Source: an uncultured Muribaculaceae bacterium (GTDB lineage Bacteria; Bacteroidota; Bacteroidia; Bacteroidales; Muribaculaceae). From it: DNA of 64,000 nucleotides. Location: NCBI GenBank assembly GCA_910588245.1, contig CAJUQP010000011.1, positions 1 through 64,000 of the forward strand. The letters are read 5' to 3'. The position numbers and the translations under genes are program-made. How positions within the stretch are numbered: the stretch's first letter is position 1; the number at the start of each line of letters is the position of its first letter. The notes beneath the pieces were generated by a model. The model saw nothing but the letters and a program-made list of their open reading frames with translations. It did not search any database and had not been told where the DNA came from. This document shows, in pieces, positions 45,447-54,843 of the stretch.

Positions 45447-45664
45447 CACAAGATATACAGTTTCAAATAGAATGCCTTGCGGCAGAACTTGCCGAGATGC
45501 TCATGACAGAATATGGCTGGGAGATACACCGTGCCCTTGACGAACTATATTCATCAGCCACCTTCGCCAAGCTCAACGATCCCGAATGCGGACTCTACTA
45601 TCAAGGAGCCGTCTATATCTTCCAGTTCCTCAAATCCGAAATCGAAACCGGCAAGGTCGCATAA
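45443..45664 (+). CDS. Second DUF3791-like small protein
   Basis: This is a 73-residue protein with QIECLAAELAEMLMTEYGW, ALDELYSSATFAKLND and GLYYQGAVYIFQFLKSEI. It resembles the other DUF3791-type subgroup that carries an ALDxLYxS...LYxQ signature. It starts inside the last codons of the DUF3990 gene (ATGA). The DUF3990 gene is thus bracketed by two small genes. Confidence 0.72.
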   Translation: MTQDIQFQIECLAAELAEMLMTEYGWEIHRALDELYSSATFAKLNDPECGLYYQGAVYIFQFLKSEIETGKVA

Positions 45665-45668
45665 AATT

Positions 45669-46603
45669 ATGGCAAAGAAAACCAAATCATATTCACAGGT
45701 GCAGGCTACAGATGCGTTGGAGCAGCTTGGTCAGCATGGCACCTCCGCGCTGGAGTTCGTCTATGACCTCCTACGCATTTTCGCCGGATATGGCGATGGC
45801 CAGGTGCGACGCACCAAGGACGGCATGAGCGGCTTAATGCCCGGAAAGAAGCGGAGTATGTCGGCAGACGTAAAGAATGTGAGGACTTTAACAAATATGC
45901 CGATGGATTCAAAGAGATTCAGCAAGGATTGAAGTCCGGGAAATACCGTCTTGTGAAATTCAGCGAGCCAAACTTAAAGGTTGGCAGGTATTTTGTAGAA
46001 CAAGGTGTCATTGGTTATCTTGCTGCATTTGAGCAAGAAGCAGGAAATAATCTCGGCAGATTGGATGGACGTACCCGCGTAATATACGAGAACGGTTCGG
46101 AGGCTGACATCAAGTTCCGGACAATCACTAAAAATCTTTCGGTGGATGGTTACAGCATAATGAATACATCTGACATATCTCCGGAGGAATTTGAAAAATC
46201 ATTTACTATTAATGATAATGACGTTGAGAGTGGCACAATATATGTACTCAAATCCAAATCCGCCCGACCTGAAATTGCGTCAATCAAGGACCTGTATAAA
46301 ATCAGATTTTCAACCACTTCGGTAGAAAGCCGCATCGCCAACGCCAAGAACGAGCCGACGTATCTCTGCGCAGATGTTGAAGTAGTTGCAACATGGAAAG
46401 TCTACAATGTGAAATCATCGACTTTCGAGGCTCTTATCCATAAACTTTTTGCATCGGTCCAATTACAGGTTACTGTGGATGGTCACCAGCCCAAAGAATG
46501 GTTCATTGTACCATTAAAGATGATTGAAGAATCCGTTAATGCGATTATATTAGGCAAATCAATTGAATATAATCCACAACTCCAACAGATTATCTATTTT
46601 TAG
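45669..46603 (+). pseudogene. GIY-YIG (T5orf172-type) nuclease-domain gene interrupted by a frameshift
   Basis: The first frame (45669-45932) starts with ATG and MAKKTKSYSQVQATDALEQL, then ALEFVYDLLRIFAGYGDGQV, and soon turns into non-family residues. The second frame has no ATG start. Upstream of its TTG at 45929 it continues with sensible residues (ARKEAEYVGRRKECEDFNKY) and leads into a domain ending LYKIRFSTTSVESRIANA and EWFIVPL, the GIY-YIG/T5orf172 pattern. The two frames would join by a one-base shift between about 45810 and 45840. No slippery heptamer is visible there, so mutation or sequencing error is more likely than programmed shifting. Joined, the product would be about 311 residues. 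Confidence 0.7.
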
Positions 46604-46605
46604 AC

Positions 46606-47031
46606 ATGAGATTCTGGAATTACATAGGTGAGTTTTTCTTGTTTCGCTGGCTGTTTGGTAAGTTCAGGAAGTTCACAACAGAACATGATGTGCACACAGA
46701 GGACTTAGGAGCTTCAATTGACAGAGACAGTGAATATGTGAATGGTAATCATGATGAGGGAATAGTCCCTGATGGTGTAGCTAAACCTGTCGAAGATAAT
46801 TTAATTAATGATTCCGACAATTCCGAGAATCTTGATGATTTAGATATATTCATGCGCAATAATAACGGTAATAATCATTCCTATCTTCATCCTGGAGACC
46901 ATGGCAGTGATTATCATAGCGACGGCTGTTACAGCAGTCATCAAGATTGGAATTCCTGTAGTTTCTCACAATCGTATGATGATTTCCATGATGAGCAGGA
47001 TGACCATGACATGATAGACGATGATTTTTAG
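46606..47031 (+). CDS. Very acidic, Asp/His/Asn-rich protein with an aromatic N-terminal helix
   Basis: This is a 141-residue protein. The first 22 residues (RFWNYIGEFFLFRWLFGKFR) are aromatic and amphipathic and could bind a membrane or a partner. Everything after is strongly acidic and low-complexity, with His-Asp-Ser clusters (DYHSDGCYSSHQDW) and a tail ending DDHDMIDDDF. It starts 2 nt after the GIY-YIG frame and ends 17 nt before the Fic gene. Residues SDNSEN fit the [S/T]xxxE[G/N] consensus of Fic-inhibiting helices, but in such an acidic, low-complexity protein this may be chance. No family was recognised. Confidence 0.7.
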   Translation: MRFWNYIGEFFLFRWLFGKFRKFTTEHDVHTEDLGASIDRDSEYVNGNHDEGIVPDGVAKPVEDNLINDSDNSENLDDLDIFMRNNNGNNHSYLHPGDHGSDYHSDGCYSSHQDWNSCSFSQSYDDFHDEQDDHDMIDDDF

Positions 47032-47048
47032 GAATCTATAATTAAGCA

Positions 47049-47933
47049 ATGGGCGAAGTACAGAAAATATCGATACGATTCTTTGACGACCGCGAAGTGC
47101 GGGCTGTCTGGGACGAAGAGGGGGCGAAGTGGTGGTTCTCAGTGCTTGATATAGTCGGGGTGCTCAACGCACAGGATGATTATGCCAAGAACCGCAATTA
47201 CTGGAAGTATCTTAAAACCAAGCTCCGCAAGAATGGGAGCGAGTTGGTTAGTGCTACTAACCAACTGAAGCTGCTTGCCTCTGACGGGAAACGCTATCTT
47301 ACTGACGTGCTTGATAATGACGGAGTCATATCCTTGGCGAAGAGTTTCCCTAATAATAAGGCGTCCAGATTCATTGAATGGTTCACCAACAACGACGAGA
47401 GTATTGACGGCAAAAGTCGGTCCAAAGCATACGCTTTGTTTGAGAGCAGTCTTATCGACGGTATCGAGGTCGGTACGGTGAAAGGATTGCAGCAGATTCA
47501 TGCTTATCTTTTCGGAGGTCTTTATGATTTCGCCGGACAGATCAGGACTGTCAATATAGCCAAGGCGAGGTTCCAGTTTGCGATGGCTCAATATTTAGGT
47601 CAGACCTTGGCTGATGTTGAACGTATGCCGGAGGATTCGTTAGAGAATATCATCGACAAGTATGTTGAAATGAATGTCGCCCATCCGTTCAAAGAAGGCA
47701 ATGGCCGCGCTACCCGCATCTGGCTCGATCTCATACTGAAGAAAAATCTGCAACTGTGCATTGACTGGAGTCATGTCGACAAACGAAAATACCTCGAAGC
47801 CATAACTCGTAGCGTTGCCGACCCCACTTCCATAAAAGATTTGCTTCGGTCGGCGCTTACTGACAAAATAAACGACCGTGATACCTTTATGAAAGGTATC
47901 GACTATTCATATTATTATGAACAAGAGGACTGA
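47049..47933 (+). CDS. Bro-N/Fic fusion protein (putative AMP-transferase)
   Basis: This is a 294-residue protein. Residues 8-112 resemble a Bro-N domain (DREVRAVWDEEGAKWWFSVLDI ... FIEWF), a DNA-binding module of phage and mobile-element regulators. Residues 140-290 form a Fic domain with the complete active site HPFKEGNGR (H212-R220) and the substrate flap region QIRTVNIAKARFQF. Fic enzymes usually transfer AMP to proteins. I found no internal [S/T]xxxE[G/N] inhibitory motif, so control may come from a separate protein. The gene follows the acidic protein by 17 nt. Confidence 0.87.
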   Translation: MGEVQKISIRFFDDREVRAVWDEEGAKWWFSVLDIVGVLNAQDDYAKNRNYWKYLKTKLRKNGSELVSATNQLKLLASDGKRYLTDVLDNDGVISLAKSFPNNKASRFIEWFTNNDESIDGKSRSKAYALFESSLIDGIEVGTVKGLQQIHAYLFGGLYDFAGQIRTVNIAKARFQFAMAQYLGQTLADVERMPEDSLENIIDKYVEMNVAHPFKEGNGRATRIWLDLILKKNLQLCIDWSHVDKRKYLEAITRSVADPTSIKDLLRSALTDKINDRDTFMKGIDYSYYYEQED

Positions 47934-47973
47934 CCGTAATTCACAAAGGCGATGCTGGCTCAGACTATTTTCG

Positions 47974-47981
47974 TAACTTTG
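47974..47981 (+). promoter_or_regulatory. -7 promoter box of the small membrane protein gene
   Basis: TAACTTTG is an exact match, 25 nt before ATG 48007. Confidence 0.6.
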
Positions 47982-48006
47982 GCGTTGAATAAGAAAAGAT
48001 TATATT

Positions 48007-48345
48007 ATGTCGGAAGCTGAGATGAATAGATATCGACTTACGTCGATGGAGGAGCCGGGCGATGAACGCATGGCCCAGATTATGCGAGAGGTCGCCGAGG
48101 ATGCCCGCGAAAGCATCCGGCGGGCTGCACTGGGCCCAATGGGTCGGGCAAGATTTTTAACAAAAGATAAAATAAAGGATGACAGTATGATTGGATTAAT
48201 TCTTTGGGCGATACTGATAATCATAATCGCTGAATGTGCCTGCCCAGGACTTATCTGGGTGATACTCGGCTCTCTTGCCGTGTACGGTGTTCTGTATTTC
48301 GGTATAATGGCAATAGTTGATAAAATCAAAAACAGAAAGTCATAG
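48007..48345 (+). CDS. Small membrane protein of unknown function
   Basis: This is a 112-residue protein. The N-terminal 55 residues are hydrophilic and helical (MNRYRLTSMEEPGDERMAQI, then EDARESIRRA). Residues 60-102 form two hydrophobic helices (MIGLILWAILIIIIAECACP and VILGSLAVYGVLYFGIMAIV). The MNRYRLTS opening is one I have seen on small Bacteroidales proteins in accessory regions, without known function. It has its own promoter. Confidence 0.65.
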   Translation: MSEAEMNRYRLTSMEEPGDERMAQIMREVAEDARESIRRAALGPMGRARFLTKDKIKDDSMIGLILWAILIIIIAECACPGLIWVILGSLAVYGVLYFGIMAIVDKIKNRKS

Positions 48346-48510
48346 ACTTTTTATGCAAGACTTTTATAAATCTCTTTTTGAGAATACGTCATTTAATTGT
48401 AGAAACATTTTCTGTTCCGATTGAGCGACGGAGGACTTGCAAAACGCTATGTCGATGAGCTCCTCGACTGGACCGCACCCATACTATTTACACTAAAATG
48501 ATTTGTTATT
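48346..48510 (+). other. Intergenic stretch with a possible gene-end remnant
   Basis: From about 48417 an open frame reads LSDGGLAKRYVDELLDWTAP and stops at 48500. It has no start and looks like the C-terminal end of a lost gene, but the family is not recognised. Confidence 0.3.
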
Positions 48511-48910
48511 ATGTGGTTGATACTTTTATTTACCGGTTTGATATTTTTGGCGGTGGTTCGTTTCGAATCTAAAAAATTCAAAAGTTTTAGAAGCCGTAGG
48601 AGGGAAAGAAAGGATATACTCCGATCTGATCAATGCCATTCGGGAAATGCCGGAATATAAGATACTGTCCTATGAAAATTTTTCATTGGTAGCTACGTAC
48701 TTGAACAGTTCTAATCAACACTGCAAAATTGATGTGTTCACAACCAGTAAGTTTACCAAAATATCTTTCAACATTCTTTATAAAGGGAAATGGGTAAGGA
48801 CGGCAAAAAAGACTTTCGACGAATGTTTGGTGGGAGATAGTCTTCTTTTGGTCATAATATTAAATTTCCCTGATTGCGACCTCTCCAATTATACTCGTTG
48901 TCATGACTGA
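48511..48910 (+). pseudogene. Membrane-anchored small protein split by a frameshift at an A6 run
   Basis: One frame starts at ATG 48511 with a clear membrane helix (WLILLFTGLIFLAVVRFESK) and loses sense after the run of six A at 48571-48576. The +1 frame is sensible from that same point (SKVLEAVGGKERIYSDLINA, then MPEYKILSYENFSLVATYL) to the stop at 48910. Removing one A joins the two into a protein of about 132 residues. A sequencing error, a real mutation or phase variation could all explain it. No family was recognised. Confidence 0.6.
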
Positions 48911-48999
48911 CCCATAACCTCTATAACGTTATAAATCTCAATCTCCAATAAGTAGTGGTTATACATACGCATTATAGGGAAAGTTTCAGAATTTTATAT

Positions 49000-49007
49000 T
49001 AACTTCG
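49000..49007 (+). promoter_or_regulatory. Possible -7 box of hrpB
   Basis: TAACTTCG is one mismatch from TAnnTTTG, 90 nt before ATG 49097. Confidence 0.45.
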
Positions 49008-49096
49008 CACCATCAAACCATCGACTGAATGAACGGATATCACCGGAAAAACCGGAAAAGCTTCGCCAGGAACTCATAAGCTTATCGTAGCGAAGT

Positions 49097-51523
49097 ATGA
49101 CAATACACAGAATCCCATTACACTTGCCCGTAGGAGCGATAGCACAGGCAGTCAATGATTCATTGCGGAAACTGCCACGGCTCGTTGTGACCGCGCCACC
49201 GGGATCGGGCAAGTCAACCCTGCTGCCGCTCACAATCCTCGGAGGGATCAGCAAAGGCCGCATTATCATGCTTGAACCAAGGCGCGCCGCCGCACGACAG
49301 ATCGCAATGCGGATGTCGCAGATTCTCGGTGAAAATCCCGGTCAGACCGTAGGATATCGCATGCGATTCGAATCAAAGATATCTGCATCGACACGTATAG
49401 AAGTTGTCACGGAAGGCGTGATGGAACGTATGTTGATCGATGATCCCACTTTAGAAGATGTGTCGGTGGTGATATTCGATGAGTTTCACGAACGCAGCGG
49501 TGTCGCCGATCTTTGCCTTGCCCTCACACGCGAGGCACAAGATCTGATACGCCCGGATCTATCCATTGTCATCATGTCGGCCACTATGGATACCGACAAT
49601 TTGTGCAAGGCTTTTGATGCCCCACTCATAAAAGCCGACGGGAAGATGTATGATGTCAGGATAATCAACGGCGAAGACATCGATGCTTCCCAGTGTGCGG
49701 CTGCCGTCGCGTCCGCGGTGCGCCGTGCATACCGCACGCATGACGGAAACATTCTCGCATTTCTTCCGGGACAAGGAGAGATAGCCTCCTGCATGACAAT
49801 GCTCTCCGGCACCCTCCCTGATGCCATGATTTTGCCGCTGCATGGCATGCTGCCCCCCGAAGAGCAGTATAAGGCAGTGGAATATGACCCTGTGGGATTA
49901 CGGAAAATATTGCTCGCCACTCCCATAGCGGAGACCTCCCTGACAATCGACGGAATCCGCACTGTGGTGGATTGCGGCTTATACAAGAAACTCAAGACCG
50001 ACACATACACAGGTCTCGGACGTCTGGAGACTCAACGTATCTCTATAGACATGGCGACACAACGTAGCGGACGGGCAGGACGGCTTGCGGAAGGCGTATG
50101 CTTCCGGCTTTGGTCGAAAGCCACGGAGCATCGTATGCTGCCTACACGCATACCGGAAATCCTTGAGGCAGACCTCTCCCCGATGATACTCGAGATCGCA
50201 GCCTGGGGAAGCAATACACCCATGGATCTTCCATGGTTGACGACGCCCCCTGCGCGGCACGTTGCCGACGCTGTCCAACTGCTGACAATGCTCGGAGCCC
50301 TGGATCCGGAAGGCCGGATAACTCCTTTAGGCCGCAGGATGGCGACATTGCCATGCCATCCGAGAATAGCGAATATGCTTTTGGCAGCCTCTGACGGGAA
50401 ACAACGTGCCTTGGCTTCTGACATTGCCGCCATTATTGAAGAGAAAGATCCTCTTAACAATGACAATGATGCCGATATAAATACACGCATAATTCATCTT
50501 AGAGACCATCGCAAAAATGGCAGGCAAGGCCGATGGAGCCGTATTATGCAGATTGCCTCGCAGTATCGCCGCATGACCGGTTGTGCGGAAGACAATTCCA
50601 TTCCAGATATCGGTGACACCGGCAGACTCATAATCTCGGCATATCCCGAAAGGATAGCCCAGAAACTTAAAGATGGCGTCTACCGCCTGCCGGATGGTGA
50701 GAGCGTGACTCTTCCCGAAGCCGATGATCTCTCGGGTGAGGAATTTCTGGCAATCGCTCTGATGGGACGAAGAATTTTCCTTGCTTCGCCTGTCAGCCTG
50801 TCGGAGATTGAACGTATCGCACGCCCTTTTACAAACATGTCTTGGGACACACGAGAAGGTGGCATTATTGCCAGAGATGAGATGAGGATCGGACAGCTTG
50901 TTGTCTCATCACGACCACTTCAGGACCCGGACCGTGAAGAGATTGTCAGAACGATATGTCGTGTAGCCATTAAATATGGCAGAAGCATGTTCGATTTCAA
51001 CGAAGATGTGTCTCGTCTGCAGCAGCGCATCGCCATTGTCGCCCAATGGCATCCCGAGTTATCTTTGCCTGATGTGACAGTCGACAGATTGCTTGCGACG
51101 GCTCAAGAATGGCTTCCTCTATATATTGGTCAAGCCACCAGGCAGCAGGAGCTGCGCAAATTAAATATCTGCCAGATAATCGAAGGGATTGTCGGTTATG
51201 AACGAATGCAAGAAATTGACCGTATAGCCCCCACCTGTGTTAAGCTTCCGGGAGGCCGGACTACGAAAATCGATTATCGTGCAGGAAGCCCTATCCCGGT
51301 AGTCAGTGCCCGTCTGCAGGATTGTCTCGGCCTTTTCGAGACTCCCCGCATTGACAACGGACAGCGTCCCGTGCTTATGGAGCTTCTGTCGCCCGGCTTC
51401 AAACCTGTGCAACTGACACAAGACATGCATGGTTTCTGGACAAGCACATATTTCGAAGTGCGCAAAGAACTCAGGCGCCGTTATCCCAAACATCGGTGGC
51501 CCGATGATCCGTTCAATCCTTAA
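49097..51523 (+). CDS. hrpB: ATP-dependent helicase HrpB
   Basis: This is an 808-residue DEAH-type helicase. Walker A is TAPPGSGKST (residues about 32-41), motif II is FDEFHERS, motif III SATMD, and motif VI TQRSGRAGR. The C-terminal HrpB-specific domain is complete (ELLSPGFKPVQLTQDM ... RWPDDPF). The cellular role of HrpB is poorly defined. Its last 11 bp overlap the end of the convergent beta-galactosidase gene. Confidence 0.95.
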   Translation: MTIHRIPLHLPVGAIAQAVNDSLRKLPRLVVTAPPGSGKSTLLPLTILGGISKGRIIMLEPRRAAARQIAMRMSQILGENPGQTVGYRMRFESKISASTRIEVVTEGVMERMLIDDPTLEDVSVVIFDEFHERSGVADLCLALTREAQDLIRPDLSIVIMSATMDTDNLCKAFDAPLIKADGKMYDVRIINGEDIDASQCAAAVASAVRRAYRTHDGNILAFLPGQGEIASCMTMLSGTLPDAMILPLHGMLPPEEQYKAVEYDPVGLRKILLATPIAETSLTIDGIRTVVDCGLYKKLKTDTYTGLGRLETQRISIDMATQRSGRAGRLAEGVCFRLWSKATEHRMLPTRIPEILEADLSPMILEIAAWGSNTPMDLPWLTTPPARHVADAVQLLTMLGALDPEGRITPLGRRMATLPCHPRIANMLLAASDGKQRALASDIAAIIEEKDPLNNDNDADINTRIIHLRDHRKNGRQGRWSRIMQIASQYRRMTGCAEDNSIPDIGDTGRLIISAYPERIAQKLKDGVYRLPDGESVTLPEADDLSGEEFLAIALMGRRIFLASPVSLSEIERIARPFTNMSWDTREGGIIARDEMRIGQLVVSSRPLQDPDREEIVRTICRVAIKYGRSMFDFNEDVSRLQQRIAIVAQWHPELSLPDVTVDRLLATAQEWLPLYIGQATRQQELRKLNICQIIEGIVGYERMQEIDRIAPTCVKLPGGRTTKIDYRAGSPIPVVSARLQDCLGLFETPRIDNGQRPVLMELLSPGFKPVQLTQDMHGFWTSTYFEVRKELRRRYPKHRWPDDPFNP

Positions 51524-54500
51524 GGGGGATCATGGTGAATCCCCACTTGTAGCGCCGGTTGGCGGGAATAGTATGTTCGGGAAGCGGACGGTCGCCCCAA
51601 CTGTCGTAGCCGGCCACACCCTGCTGGCGCATATCGATACAAAGCTCAACGAAGTCACGCGGTGAGACATCGTTGATGTGCGTCTGCCGTCTTAATCTGT
51701 CTTTCGCTTTACGCTCGTCATGATCCGCCACCTCCCCGGGAGTAAAATTGTTCCACTGGTAAGGACGCCCGATAGCCTCCTCCGAATCGAAATCCTCCAC
51801 CGAATTGCGAAGCGCGTTGAATCCGACTAACGAATCGGCCCTGATCTCCAGGCCTCGTCCTCTTCCGTCGGAGAGACGCAGCCAGCGGGTGTCGGTTCTA
51901 TGCCCGTTCTCCTGTGGCCGCACATATCCCTTTGTGTACATAGCGGAGGCCGAGGTCTTATAGAGCCCCACATGACTTCCCGAGTTGCGGTCGATATAGT
52001 TCTCCTCCGGCCCTCTGCCGAAATAAGTGACGCACTCCATCTCTTTAGGCAGACGCATCCTTGTCCCCAGCCGCGGAATCGTCAGATTTGCCAGCGAATC
52101 TCCCTTTTCACCGGGATCGTAGTCTACACCGACATGCACCACACCGTCAGCATATACAGTATATGCCATCTCATAACGCGCGCCGTAAGGAAGAGCGTAA
52201 ACCACTATGATCTCAGCATTGTCACCGTTCCGCATAGCCGCCACACTCTCTGCCTTAAGTTCCATGCCGGCGAGTTTCCACACATGATCGCGCGCAGGCA
52301 TCCCGTTACCATAATCGTTGTCGGTCGGGGCGCGCCAGAAATTCGGACGCAGTCCGAAACCATCCTTCACCAGCTCAATGCCCCCTGCTTCATATGAAGA
52401 CAGACATCCTGCACTTCGATCAAAAGAGAGTCTGGCAATCTTTGAATTCACTCTGATCGAGGTGGCATCCTCCTCAATTTCAACACTTCCCTTGGACTTA
52501 TGTCCCTTCCTCGCAAGCGGTTCGACAGGCAGACGGAACTGCTCCGTAGCTATCACATGGCCGGCGGGAATCAAAGGCTCATCTTCTATTGTCATGACGC
52601 TGAGATTGAGAAAGTATTCCGTATCAATAGCTCTTTTCAGTCCGCCTACAGGCACAGTAAAGATTAAACTTCCTTGCGGAGCGACGTCAAGACGTTGAGA
52701 TCCTTTCCGGATAATCTTTCCATCGCGCATTATCTCATAAACCATCCTATATTTTCCGAGATCAGTGAAATAAAACCTGTTGTCGACCCTTATTTTTCCT
52801 GCCACCGGATCAACGGGCTCAAAACCGACATTCTGATAGGCATATTTCACCTCGGTCATAGCCGGATGCGGTGTGCGGTCAGGAGCTATGATTCCGTTGC
52901 AGTTGAAATTGCCGTCGCTCGGCGCGTCCTTGCCGAAATCGCCTCCATAAGCCCAGTATTTCCTACCCTCGGAGTCTGTCTGTGACAATCCTTGATCTAT
53001 CCAATCCCAGATGAATCCGCCTTGAAGATTGGGATACCTGTTGATCGATTTCCACTGGAGCGCCAGATTTCCGTTGGAGTTGCCCATGGCATGGGAGTAT
53101 TCCGAAGGCATCACCGGACGGTCGCTCCCTGCGCGGCCGATCTCCTCGAGCCATGCCGCATCCGGATATTGCGGCACATACATGTCGGAATTCCATTCCC
53201 ACTGCGCCCTCTCGTAACATACCGGGCGGTTCATACCCCCTTTCTCACGCTCTTTTATATATAGGTATGTCTGATAGAAATTATAGCCGTTGCCAGCCTC
53301 GTTACCAAGCGACCATATGGCCACGCACGGATAGTTTTTGTTGCGCTCATACATGTTGGCCGTGCGGTCGAGATGCTTGGCGAGCCAGTCGGGATTGTTG
53401 CCGAGCGTGCCCCCCTTGCGGAGATTGTAATACATGCCGTGGCTTTCTATATTGGCCTCATCATATACATAGATGCCATATTCATCGCAAAGCTCATACC
53501 ATCTTCTGTCCTGAGGATAATGGCTCAGACGCACAGCGTTGATATTGTTGCGTTTCATAAGCTCGATATAGCCGCGCATTTCATCCTCCGTGACATAATG
53601 GCCGGTCTTTTCATTGTGCTCATGCAGGTTGACCCCCTTCATCTTGACCGGCTTGCCGTTTACCATAAAAACCGTGTAAGGCCGGCCGTCAGCCGATTTT
53701 TCCGCAAGTTCCTTTATCTCAAAGCGTCGGAAACCCACATTGAATGGAATTATATCGGAGTCTGTCCCGTCGCGGACAGTTATCAGAAGCCGGTAGAGAT
53801 CCGGCCGTTCGCTCGACCAGGCCTTCACCTCCTTTATATTATCCTCAAAACTGAGGGCATCGTTTATCTCCGCGCCTGAAGCTATCTCCACCTTCCTCTC
53901 CCCTTTCGACACAGTCCTGCCTGCGGGATCGGACAATTCATATCCAATTGTCAGTTCCCGGTTACTGTCCGATGTGTTTGCAAGATCAAGGTCAAGCCTG
54001 AATAGGCCGTTACGATATGTGTCATCGAGATTGGAAAGGATCCTGAAATCGCGCACACCGGCAGCGGGAAGCGAATAGAGAAACACGTCTCTCTCAATAC
54101 CGCTTATACGGAAAAAATCCTGGCATTCCAGATATGACCCGGTGCTCCAACGATAGATCTTAAGCACAAGAGTGTTCTCTCCGGATTTAAGGTAATCATT
54201 TATCCTGAACTCTGCCGGATTCTTGGAATCCTCACTGTAGCCCACCGGCTTACCGTTTACATAGACATACATGCCTGACTTGGCACCCGCCAGATGGAGG
54301 AATATATCGCGTCCGTTCCACCCTTCCGGCACTGTGAAGCCACGCCGGTACACCCCTACCGGATTTGCCTCGGGCAATGTCGGGGGCTGCGGATTTTTCG
54401 GTTTGAACTCGTAGCCGTGGTTGGTGTATATCGGCACGCCGAATCCCTGCACCTCCCAGTTGCCCGGCACCCGGATGCTATTCCACTCGATATCCGTCTC

Positions 54501-54821
54501 AGGTTTTTCGATACCTGCAGGGATATCTCTGTCTGAATCAAAATATAGGAAATCCCACACCCCATTTAGCGGCCGGTAAAACGGACTGTTGCCGTAACGC
54601 CGCGTCAACGCTTTCTCTCTTGTGTCATACACCATAAAGGCACTGTGGGCTTTTACCCGGTTCACACCCGTACAACCCACGTCAAGATGACTGGGAAAGC
54701 CGGACTCCGGCGACATTATCGTGCCCGTGGTCTCAGACCCTCCCGCGGCATGAATCCGCATCTGCGAAAAGGTGACGCACATGAGCGTAAGCAATCCAAT
54801 CTCGAATTTCAACATATCCAT
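51513..54821 (-). CDS. GH2 beta-galactosidase, exported
   Basis: This 1102-residue enzyme has the five-domain plan of LacZ: a jelly-roll sugar-binding domain, two immunoglobulin-like domains around a TIM barrel, and the C-terminal small-chain domain. The acid/base glutamate lies in IWSLGNEAGNGYN and the nucleophile in PSEYSHAMGNSNG. A signal peptide (KFEIGLLTLMCVTFSQMRIHA) suggests export to the periplasm. ATG 54821 or 54815 fits the promoter box at 54844-54851. The longer frame to 55007 runs through the promoters and the next gene's start. It is a stand-alone gene rather than part of a polysaccharide locus. Confidence 0.93.
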   Translation of the reverse strand: MDMLKFEIGLLTLMCVTFSQMRIHAAGGSETTGTIMSPESGFPSHLDVGCTGVNRVKAHSAFMVYDTREKALTRRYGNSPFYRPLNGVWDFLYFDSDRDIPAGIEKPETDIEWNSIRVPGNWEVQGFGVPIYTNHGYEFKPKNPQPPTLPEANPVGVYRRGFTVPEGWNGRDIFLHLAGAKSGMYVYVNGKPVGYSEDSKNPAEFRINDYLKSGENTLVLKIYRWSTGSYLECQDFFRISGIERDVFLYSLPAAGVRDFRILSNLDDTYRNGLFRLDLDLANTSDSNRELTIGYELSDPAGRTVSKGERKVEIASGAEINDALSFEDNIKEVKAWSSERPDLYRLLITVRDGTDSDIIPFNVGFRRFEIKELAEKSADGRPYTVFMVNGKPVKMKGVNLHEHNEKTGHYVTEDEMRGYIELMKRNNINAVRLSHYPQDRRWYELCDEYGIYVYDEANIESHGMYYNLRKGGTLGNNPDWLAKHLDRTANMYERNKNYPCVAIWSLGNEAGNGYNFYQTYLYIKEREKGGMNRPVCYERAQWEWNSDMYVPQYPDAAWLEEIGRAGSDRPVMPSEYSHAMGNSNGNLALQWKSINRYPNLQGGFIWDWIDQGLSQTDSEGRKYWAYGGDFGKDAPSDGNFNCNGIIAPDRTPHPAMTEVKYAYQNVGFEPVDPVAGKIRVDNRFYFTDLGKYRMVYEIMRDGKIIRKGSQRLDVAPQGSLIFTVPVGGLKRAIDTEYFLNLSVMTIEDEPLIPAGHVIATEQFRLPVEPLARKGHKSKGSVEIEEDATSIRVNSKIARLSFDRSAGCLSSYEAGGIELVKDGFGLRPNFWRAPTDNDYGNGMPARDHVWKLAGMELKAESVAAMRNGDNAEIIVVYALPYGARYEMAYTVYADGVVHVGVDYDPGEKGDSLANLTIPRLGTRMRLPKEMECVTYFGRGPEENYIDRNSGSHVGLYKTSASAMYTKGYVRPQENGHRTDTRWLRLSDGRGRGLEIRADSLVGFNALRNSVEDFDSEEAIGRPYQWNNFTPGEVADHDERKAKDRLRRQTHINDVSPRDFVELCIDMRQQGVAGYDSWGDRPLPEHTIPANRRYKWGFTMIPLKD

Positions 54822-54843
54822 GAATATCAAGTTTTTCAAAGTC

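Noticed and set aside
45810..45845. Programmed ribosomal frameshift in the GIY-YIG gene
   Set aside because: No X-XXY-YYZ slippery site or downstream pseudoknot is evident. A mutation or read error is simpler.
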